Assembly (NCBI GenBank): GCA_964557005.1 | Contig: CAZKYI010000009.1 | Coordinates: 1-64,000, forward strand | Reading direction: 5' to 3' | DNA: 64,000 nucleotides | Source of the DNA: JBECKS01 sp964557005 | GTDB lineage: Bacteria; Pseudomonadota; Gammaproteobacteria; Pseudomonadales; JBECKS01 | In this document: piece after piece, positions 58,235 to 64,000 of the stretch | How the letters are laid out: every line of letters begins with the position of its first letter | Numbering within the stretch: position 1 is the first letter of the stretch | Made by a program: the position numbers and the translations under genes | Notes under the pieces: generated by a model | Database searches by the model: none | The model's input: only the letters and a program-made list of their open reading frames with translations | What the model was told of the DNA's origin: nothing

Positions 58235-60091
58235 TTGAACGAACATCTTGAAGCCATTCTTGCCAATTTAAGTGCGCACCCGGGGGTGTATCGCATGCTC
58301 AATGCCGAGCATGAGATTCTTTACATAGGCAAGGCTAAAAATCTCAAAAATCGTGTACGTTCCTATTTTTCACAGAGTCATCAGCATGTAAAAACCAAAG
58401 CATTGGTGGCGCAAATTGCAGATATTGAATACACCATCACGCAAAGTGAAACAGAAGCACTGCTGCTTGAGCAAAGTCTGATAAAAAAACATCGTCCTGC
58501 GTATAACGTGGTGTTGCGTGATGATCGCTCCTATCCTTTTATTCATGTATCCGAACATGCTGATTTCCCGCGTATTTCTTTTCATCGCGGTTTGAATAAT
58601 CGTCACATCAAAGGGCGTTTGTTTGGGCCTTATCCAAGCAGTGGTGCAGTGCGTGAAACACTTAATCTGATGCAAAAAGTATTCAAGGTGCGTCAATGCG
58701 ATGATGTGTTTTTTAAAAATCGTTCCCGTCCTTGTCTGCAATATCAGATTGGCCGATGCAGTGGCTCATGCGTAGGAAAAATTTCCAAACCCGCCTACGA
58801 GGAAGATTTAAAACACACACTCTTGTTTCTGGAAGGTAAAAGTCAAAACGTGAGCCAGATGCTCGAAAAAAAAATGGAACAGGCTTCTGCCAATATGGAT
58901 TATGAGAATGCTGCCAAATATCGTGACCAGATTGTTGCAGTCAGAAAAATTCAGGAACAACAGTATGTTGTTGGCGAGCGTGGCGATATTGATGTGATTG
59001 CAGCTTCTGTGCAACCGGGGGGCGCTTGTGTGCATGTACTTTTTATTGAAGATGGCAGAGTGCTGGGCAGCAAAAATTATTTTCCAAAACTGAAAAGCGA
59101 CTGGAATGAAAATAATTTGTTGGCAAGTTTTGTGCCGCAATTTTATTTACAAAGTCATGTACAACGAAAATTGCCAAAAACCATTTTGTTGTCACATGCT
59201 CTGGAATCATGGGATGGCGAACAACTGAGTGCAGAAGACATCGCTTCTGCGATACAAAATCAGTTTCAACACAAACTCAACATTCAGCATGCGGTGCGTA
59301 GTGAAAAGGCGAAATGGGTGCAATTAGCCAGCAAAAATGCCGAGCAGAGTTTGAAGGCTTATCTGGCGAACAAGCTCAACATGATGCAGCGTCTGGAACA
59401 GCTTCAACACGCTTTTGATTTTGAAGACTTACCTAATCGTTTGGAGTGTTATGACATCAGTCACACGCAAGGTGAACAAACCGTAGCTTCGTGTGTGGTA
59501 TTTAATCAGGAAGGGCCGCTCAAAACCGATTATCGTAAATTCAATATCGAAGGGATTACCAAAGGCGATGATTACGCCGCCATGCGACAGGTGTTGGAGC
59601 GCAGATTTACACGGTTAAAAAAAGGTGAGGGACTTATTCCCGATGTGGTGTTCATTGATGGCGGCAAGGGGCAACTGAAACAGGCAGCAACAGTGCTGGA
59701 AGAATTGCAGATTGACGGTGTAGAACTGATTGGCATTGCCAAAGGCGTTACGCGCAAGGCAGGTTTGGAAAGTGTGTGGCGTTATTCTTCTGGAACCATG
59801 CACGAGGTGGTGCTGGAAGCCGATGCGCCAGCATTGCATTTGATTCAACACATACGTGATGAAAGCCATCGTTTTGCAATTTCTGGTCATCGCGCACAAC
59901 GTGCCAAAAAAAGTGGTGAATCGCCCCTGCAAAATATCCCGGGTGTCGGGCCAAAACGCAGAAAAGCGCTGCTGAATTTTTTTGGTGGTTGGCGTGAAGT
60001 GAGTGGCGCAAGCGTGGAAGAGCTGGCGAAAGTGCAGGGTGTGAGTCGCGAATTAGCCGAACAAATCTATATTTTTCTGCATGAGCGCTAA
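58235..60091 (+). CDS. uvrC: Excinuclease ABC subunit C
   Basis: A 618-residue nuclease that makes both incisions in nucleotide excision repair. N-terminal GIY-YIG domain (PGVYRMLNAEHEILYIGKAKNLKNRV), cysteine cluster CLQYQIGRCSGSC, UVR motif (MDYENAAKYRDQI), the RNase H-like second nuclease domain (DISHTQGEQTVASCVVF, VFIDGGKGQL) and C-terminal helix-hairpin-helix (IPGVGPKRRKALLNFFGG). The start is TTG at 58235. It follows uvrY by 24 bases and precedes pgsA. Confidence 0.97.
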   Translation: MNEHLEAILANLSAHPGVYRMLNAEHEILYIGKAKNLKNRVRSYFSQSHQHVKTKALVAQIADIEYTITQSETEALLLEQSLIKKHRPAYNVVLRDDRSYPFIHVSEHADFPRISFHRGLNNRHIKGRLFGPYPSSGAVRETLNLMQKVFKVRQCDDVFFKNRSRPCLQYQIGRCSGSCVGKISKPAYEEDLKHTLLFLEGKSQNVSQMLEKKMEQASANMDYENAAKYRDQIVAVRKIQEQQYVVGERGDIDVIAASVQPGGACVHVLFIEDGRVLGSKNYFPKLKSDWNENNLLASFVPQFYLQSHVQRKLPKTILLSHALESWDGEQLSAEDIASAIQNQFQHKLNIQHAVRSEKAKWVQLASKNAEQSLKAYLANKLNMMQRLEQLQHAFDFEDLPNRLECYDISHTQGEQTVASCVVFNQEGPLKTDYRKFNIEGITKGDDYAAMRQVLERRFTRLKKGEGLIPDVVFIDGGKGQLKQAATVLEELQIDGVELIGIAKGVTRKAGLESVWRYSSGTMHEVVLEADAPALHLIQHIRDESHRFAISGHRAQRAKKSGESPLQNIPGVGPKRRKALLNFFGGWREVSGASVEELAKVQGVSRELAEQIYIFLHER

Positions 60092-60167
60092 AATTGTGGT
60101 TCAGGGCTTTTTATTGAGGTTCAGGACTGCACGGCTATAATGGAGCCTCCCGATTTTGGGGAAACAT

Positions 60168-60755
60168 TTGAGAGAATTCGTTTTGGCACACCCCATTTAC
60201 ACCATTCCCAATCTATTCACGCTCGCACGCATCGCGTTGGTGCCAGTGTTCGTGATTATTTTTTATTTGCCTTACCAGTGGAGTTACCTTTGGGCGGCAG
60301 CTTTGTTTGCAGTGGCGGGTGCAACCGACTGGTTTGATGGCTATCTGGCACGCAAGCTGAATCAAACCACCAAGCTGGGTGCTTTTCTTGATCCTGTTGC
60401 TGACAAGTTGATGGTGGTAGTGGCCATTGTGTTATTGGTGGCGGTGCATGGTAATGCCTGGCTTGCGGTTCCTTCGCTGGTGATTGTTGGCAGAGAAGTA
60501 GCCGTTTCTGCACTCAGGGAGTGGATGGCTGAAATCGGTGAACGTGCCAATGTCGCGGTTTCGGTTATAGGCAAAATAAAAACCACCACCCAGATTATTG
60601 CGATAGCGATTTTGCTTGCGCATCGCCCTGATTTTTCCAATCCCATCGTAATTGTGGGTTATGTACTGTATTACCTTGCGGCGGTTCTTACCTTGTGGTC
60701 TATGGTGATGTATTTAAAAGCAGCATGGCCATTCCTCATGTCTGCTGACAAATAA
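60168..60755 (+). CDS. pgsA: CDP-diacylglycerol-glycerol-3-phosphate phosphatidyltransferase
   Basis: A membrane enzyme of about 195 residues making phosphatidylglycerol phosphate. The CDP-alcohol signature is complete: DWFDGYLARKLNQTTKLGAF followed by LDPVADK (D-x2-DG-x2-AR...G-x3-D-x3-D). Start uncertain: TTG at 60168 (LREFVLAHP) after a GGGGAA site, or TTG at 60156, or a later codon before IYTIPNLFTLAR, where homologues begin. Six membrane helices. Follows uvrC as in many gammaproteobacteria. Confidence 0.93.
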   Translation: MREFVLAHPIYTIPNLFTLARIALVPVFVIIFYLPYQWSYLWAAALFAVAGATDWFDGYLARKLNQTTKLGAFLDPVADKLMVVVAIVLLVAVHGNAWLAVPSLVIVGREVAVSALREWMAEIGERANVAVSVIGKIKTTTQIIAIAILLAHRPDFSNPIVIVGYVLYYLAAVLTLWSMVMYLKAAWPFLMSADK

Positions 60756-60776
60756 ACGTCATAAGCCTTTGTTTTG

Positions 60777-60804
60777 TTGACACTAAAAAGCTCATGGGTA
60801 GAAT
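60777..60804 (+). promoter_or_regulatory. Promoter of the tRNA-Gly group
   Basis: A perfect TTGACA (60777-60782) and TAGAAT (60799-60804) with a 16-base spacer; the first tRNA starts 63 bases after the -10 box. Confidence 0.75.
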
Positions 60805-60866
60805 AGCGGCTCTTTTGAAGGGGGGTGCCTGACTTGGTTTGGCAGCCCGAAAAACCACAAATTTAT

Positions 60867-60942
<76 letters not shown>

Positions 60943-60949
60943 AATTAAG

Positions 60950-60987
60950 AAGCCTCGGTCTCGGTTTGAAAAGAGCCGAGGCTTTTT
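60950..60987 (+). terminator. Terminator-like hairpin between tRNA-Gly and tRNA-Cys
   Basis: AAGCCTCGG (60950-60958) and CCGAGGCTT (60976-60984) form a 9-bp stem with a 17-base loop, followed by five Ts. It lies eight bases after tRNA-Gly and eight before tRNA-Cys. Confidence 0.8.
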
Positions 60988-60994
60988 GGTTTAT

Positions 60995-61068
60995 GGCGGA
61001 TTAGCAAAGTGGCTATGCAGCGGATTGCAAATCCGTAGACGCCGGTTCGATTCCGACATCCGCCTCCA
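60995..61068 (+). tRNA. tRNA-Cys (GCA)
   Basis: A 74-base cloverleaf with acceptor GGCGGAT/ATCCGCC, encoded CCA and anticodon GCA at 61027-61029. Confidence 0.95.
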
Positions 61069-61082
61069 TTTTCTTCGATGTC

Positions 61083-61122
61083 ATCCTGAGCGAAAGTCAC
61101 GAAGTGACTGAAGTCGAAGGAT
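61083..61122. repeat. REP-like palindromic element
   Basis: ATCCT (61083-61087) to AGGAT (61118-61122) with a perfect inner stem AGTCAC-GAA-GTGACT (61095-61109). The motif TCATCCTGAGCGAA with GTCGAAGGATCT is a widespread intergenic repeat type. It lies between tRNA-Cys and tRNA-Leu. Confidence 0.6.
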
Positions 61123-61165
61123 CTAAAAGTAGGGCACGCCAATTCCTACTCAAAATCCCCCCTTA

Positions 61166-61253
61166 GCCCGGGTGGTGAAATTGGTAGACACGAGGGACTT
61201 AAAATCCCTTGGCCATTGCGGCCGTGCCGGTTCAACTCCGGCCCCGGGCACCA
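61166..61253 (+). tRNA. tRNA-Leu (TAA)
   Basis: An 88-base class II tRNA with acceptor GCCCGGG/CCCGGGC, encoded CCA, a long variable arm and anticodon TAA at 61200-61202. Its 3' end faces the Fic-fusion gene and could serve as an island attachment site, but no direct repeat of the tRNA end was seen in the window. Confidence 0.95.
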
Positions 61254-61270
61254 CATTAAATCACCTGCAA

Positions 61271-61353
61271 TTTAATCCATAGATTTTGTATATTTTGACT
61301 TTTAATCCTTAAAAATTGTAAAATTAGCATATTTAATCTATAGTTATTGTATA
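61271..61353 (+). repeat. Three spaced direct repeats before the AbiEi-Fic gene
   Basis: TTTAATCCATAGATTTTGTATA (61271-61292; given here in parts TTTAATCCAT and AGATTTTGTA), a second copy beginning TTTAATCCTTAAAAATTGTA (61301) and a third beginning TTTAATCTATAGTTATTGTA (61332). The starts are 30 and 31 bases apart, about three helix turns. They lie just before the ATG at 61376 and are probably operator sites. Confidence 0.7.
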
Positions 61354-61375
61354 AATTGCACAGAAATGCTGGATT

Positions 61376-62863
61376 ATGACAGAACTTTATTTCGCACAAT
61401 CTGGGGACAGCAGCCTTTCGCGCAAAGCCGGGCGAGGTGAGTTATTCCGTATCCGGAATGGTATTTACGCCAACACGGCTGATCCAGCTGAACAAGCCAG
61501 ACTATTGAATGAAAACTGGATGGCTGTGGCGAACTATTTGTTTCCTGATGGAATTTTGGTTGATCGCACTGCCGTCGAGTTGAAACCAGCAGAAGGTCGG
61601 GTTTATTTGCTTGTTAAAGCCGTAAAGAAACGCAATGTGGTGAATGTGGGGTCTCTGCATTTTGATGTGTCGGGCGGTAATGTGAGCTTGGGGGTAGAGC
61701 AGGTAAACCTGGATATAAAGCGTAGTGCCCAAGCACGCTATTGCCTTGAAAACTTGTCTCCTTCCCGTTTAAGCAGTGGAGTGAGACGTACCCTTGGCGA
61801 TAAATGGTTAGAGGGTGAGCTAATAAAAGTATTACGAATGCGCGGCGAGTCAGGTGTGAATGAATTAAGGGATGAGGCGCGTGAATTGGCACCACAGCTA
61901 GGTTTGGAAAAAGAATTCGAACAATTGAACGTAGTAGTGGCTGCACTTTTAAACACCCATCCTGTCGCAGGGATATTACAAACAGGTATGGGCATTGCCC
62001 ACGCCAAGGGTGAACCTTTCGATGAGCAGCGCTTACATTTGTTTGAAGGTTTGGCGAGTTATTTAAACAAGCTGGAGTTACCTGTGCAGCTTTTTAAATT
62101 TGAGCAAGCGGCCTGGCGCAATCTGACTTTTTTTGAAAGTTATTTTTCAAACTATATTGAAGGAACAGAGTTTACGCTGGAAGAAGCAGAACATATTGTG
62201 TTTAAACGTAAACCTGACTACCAGCGTCATGCCGATAGCCATGATGTATTGGCGCATGTTGATTTGGCGGGTGATATGTCGGAGATGTGTCGACTACCCG
62301 AAAGTCCTGCCGAGTTGATTGATCTATTGAAAACACGTCATCAATTATTAATGGCACAGCGACCCAATAAAAGGCCAGGGGAATTTAAACAGAAAGCCAA
62401 CAAGGCGGGTTCCAGTATTTTTGTGGAACCTGATTTGGTGGAAGGGACTTTGGTGCAGGGCTTTGGTGTGTATCAAGGTTTGCCTGAGGGTTTGCATCGT
62501 GCCTTGTTTGTTCATTTTCTGGTGAGTGAGTGTCATCCTTTCGATGATGGCAATGGCAGACTTTCACGCATTATGATGAACGCGGAATTGGTTGCTTGTG
62601 ATCAACATAAAATCATCGTGCCGATTGTGCATCGGGAAAGTTACCTGAATGGTTTAAGACGTGCGTCACGAGAAGCACAGTTTCGTACGATGGTAAAAGT
62701 GTTACATCAAATGCAGTGTTACGTTGCTTCTCTGGATTGGGGTGATTACGGTGAAGTGCGAGAGCTTTTGCAAGCTCATGCGGCCGATAAGGAACCCAAT
62801 GAGGGCGTTTCGATTTTTAACAAGGTGATTGCGCGTTTAGGTGGTCATTATCCAGTGGGTTAG
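61376..62863 (+). CDS. AbiEi-like winged helix fused to class II Fic domain
   Basis: A 495-residue two-part protein. Residues about 1-90 (SRKAGRGELFRIRNGIYANT) match the N-terminal winged helix of AbiEi-type antitoxins, which repress their own promoters. The C-terminal half is a Fic domain with HPFDDGNGRLSR (His387 onward) for AMP or NMP transfer. The inhibitory motif SNYIEG (S258, E262, G263) precedes it, so this is a class II, self-inhibited Fic protein. Fic activity would AMPylate an unknown target. No AbiEii toxin partner follows. The location next to tRNA-Leu and AT-rich upstream region suggest horizontal gain. Confidence 0.88.
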   Translation: MTELYFAQSGDSSLSRKAGRGELFRIRNGIYANTADPAEQARLLNENWMAVANYLFPDGILVDRTAVELKPAEGRVYLLVKAVKKRNVVNVGSLHFDVSGGNVSLGVEQVNLDIKRSAQARYCLENLSPSRLSSGVRRTLGDKWLEGELIKVLRMRGESGVNELRDEARELAPQLGLEKEFEQLNVVVAALLNTHPVAGILQTGMGIAHAKGEPFDEQRLHLFEGLASYLNKLELPVQLFKFEQAAWRNLTFFESYFSNYIEGTEFTLEEAEHIVFKRKPDYQRHADSHDVLAHVDLAGDMSEMCRLPESPAELIDLLKTRHQLLMAQRPNKRPGEFKQKANKAGSSIFVEPDLVEGTLVQGFGVYQGLPEGLHRALFVHFLVSECHPFDDGNGRLSRIMMNAELVACDQHKIIVPIVHRESYLNGLRRASREAQFRTMVKVLHQMQCYVASLDWGDYGEVRELLQAHAADKEPNEGVSIFNKVIARLGGHYPVG

Positions 62864-62900
62864 CTTTACAAGGGTGCATGAGCTATTGCTTTAAAGTCTT

Positions 62901-64000
62901 TTATAAAAATTCTTTTGGCAATTCAAAATAAAGCCGCACGTTTCGATCACTCGCAAGCCCTTCGCGCTCAACAAGTTTTTCTTCTTCGCCATGAAACCAC
63001 GCTTCCAAATACGCAAGAAATCTTCCGCGCTCACTTACTGAGAGTGGATTATCATTTGCATGATTAATCATAGTGCTTTCGATAACGCCAATGCCTTGTT
63101 GTTGGTCAACCTTGATTTCAAGTAAACGAATTTGTTGTGGCCAGTTCACCATAGAACCAGTTTCGATTTCCCAATAGTCGTGATTACCTTCGCTGCCAGG
63201 TCTTGGCGTAATCAGGTTTTTATGACGGTGCGCAACCACATGCGCGATAACATTGGGGTAATGATTGAGCAGTGCAACCAGATCTTTGCCCGTTTTATAA
63301 ATATCATCAGGCGTATGATGGGAAGACACCACCACTAGTTGTTTGTTTTCCATCGCTGCTTGTAATTCTGTTTCCAACCACGCGAGTCTGTCGTGACCAA
63401 ATTCTCCTTGTGGATGGAAGGTATTGGTGTCGAGTGCAATGTGGCGAATTGCGAAAGCAGCATCGGGGCGTTGTTCCACAAAACTGTAAGAGCGGTTGTG
63501 TTTTATGTCGACCGCCCATTGCATGCCATGCCCAACAGGTTTGCTGAAACTGTTAAACATTTCTAACGCAATTTGTTCGGCATTTAACAATCTTCTTTCA
63601 GGGTCTGGCGACACTTTGAGCCAGGGCTTGTCCGACCACCAGTAGCGAAACATGGAACGAATGTTGGGCACGTTACCGAGATAATTGGTGTCGCCAATGC
63701 TTACATCATTCATGAACTTGAAAGTGCCTTCGTTTAATCGGGTGAATAGCAGTTCCAGGGGTTCGTAAGTCATTTGGAATACGCCCATGGCGAGGCCGTC
63801 GTGATTGCCCGGTACGAAATACCAAGGCGTGTTTTCCATACCCGTTGCAAAAAACGGGTCTGAGGTATCGTTGGGTTCTCCGTTTTCAAACAAGCCTGTG
63901 AAAATATCATCGTCTTTGCCGCTGTCCGGGTGCACCACACTGCCGTCCATCACATCTATTCCCCAACGCACTTCGTTGTAGTGACCATTGTCTGTCAGAT
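62901..64000 (-). CDS. Metallophosphoesterase (5' end cut by the window)
   Basis: At least 366 residues, open to the window end; in-frame residues before the GTG at 63971 continue (LTDNGHYNEVRWGID), so the true start lies outside. Metal-binding motifs are VPGNHDG (GNHD), VVVSSHHTPDD (second His pair) and VIAHVVAHRHKN (third His site). The sequence WGIDVMDGSVVHPDSGKDDD and the size fit the larger calcineurin-like phosphoesterases of the TIGR03767/TIGR03768 group, which are usually exported. The assignment to that group is by eye. It converges with the AbiEi-Fic gene, 37 bases away. Confidence 0.8.
   Translation of the reverse strand, partial: LTDNGHYNEVRWGIDVMDGSVVHPDSGKDDDIFTGLFENGEPNDTSDPFFATGMENTPWYFVPGNHDGLAMGVFQMTYEPLELLFTRLNEGTFKFMNDVSIGDTNYLGNVPNIRSMFRYWWSDKPWLKVSPDPERRLLNAEQIALEMFNSFSKPVGHGMQWAVDIKHNRSYSFVEQRPDAAFAIRHIALDTNTFHPQGEFGHDRLAWLETELQAAMENKQLVVVSSHHTPDDIYKTGKDLVALLNHYPNVIAHVVAHRHKNLITPRPGSEGNHDYWEIETGSMVNWPQQIRLLEIKVDQQQGIGVIESTMINHANDNPLSVSERGRFLAYLEAWFHGEEEKLVEREGLASDRNVRLYFELPKEFL

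Overview
The window looks like a contiguous stretch of a gammaproteobacterial chromosome. The evidence is the conserved block thrS-infC-rpmI-rplT-pheS-pheT-ihfA-merR, the order trpD2-tusE-tusB-tusC-tusD-BI-1 and coxB-coxA-cox11-coxC (both familiar from Pseudomonas-like genomes), uvrY-uvrC-pgsA, an AUU start for infC, and a CTG-N10-CAG type LexA site. Base composition is moderate. I would place it near the Pseudomonadales/Cellvibrionales/Oceanospirillales, but the sequence alone does not fix a genus. Layout: 1-4852 is the distal part of an integron cassette array. Six attC-like sites alternate with plus-strand cassettes: two small exported or membrane proteins, an outer-membrane beta-barrel, an OLD-type ATPase/TOPRIM protein, an HNH nuclease and a Phd/ParE toxin-antitoxin pair. 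The integrase must lie outside the window, to the left. A GFA-type enzyme and a reverse-strand FitA/VapC pair follow, then tRNA-Asn and an aminotransferase, where ordinary chromosome begins. 7659-17485 holds core information genes: uvrB, tRNA-Val, the thrS-to-ihfA block, a MerR regulator and tRNA-Pro. 18189-30315 is an accessory region. It has a membrane fatty acid hydroxylase-like gene diverging from a MarR regulator over three tandem 12-bp repeats, then an RND pump and a TolC-like protein with no adaptor gene, then five tightly packed genes: acyltransferase-SGNH, condensation-like transferase, adenylation enzyme, carrier protein and acyl-CoA dehydrogenase-like enzyme. Together these read as a small biosynthetic and export locus of unknown product, with an adenylation-carrier-dehydrogenase core resembling prolyl-to-prrolyl (pyrrole-2-carboxyl) carrier modules. 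30330-38876 has a HAD/phosphotransferase pair, tatABC and a cytochrome c oxidase operon with a strong promoter and a 155-nt leader. 38897-43366 has surface-glycan type genes (acetyltransferase, two methyltransferases, glycosyltransferase, toroid protein). 43540-51718 holds cysE, lexA with two candidate LexA boxes, two glycerophosphodiesterase-like genes around a periplasmic cyclophilin, the tus sulfur-relay operon, a BI-1 membrane protein and an acyltransferase. 51829-60942 has tRNA-Ser, an MpaB-like oxygenase, katG, an encapsulated-ferritin homologue with no visible encapsulin or targeting tail, a thioesterase, an SDR enzyme, uvrY-uvrC, pgsA and tRNA-Gly. tRNA-Cys and tRNA-Leu follow; next to the latter sits a fusion of an AbiEi-like winged-helix domain with a class II Fic domain, preceded by three spaced direct repeats. 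The window ends inside a metallophosphoesterase gene. No non-coding stretch exceeds 300 bases. No insertion sequence or CRISPR array was seen.
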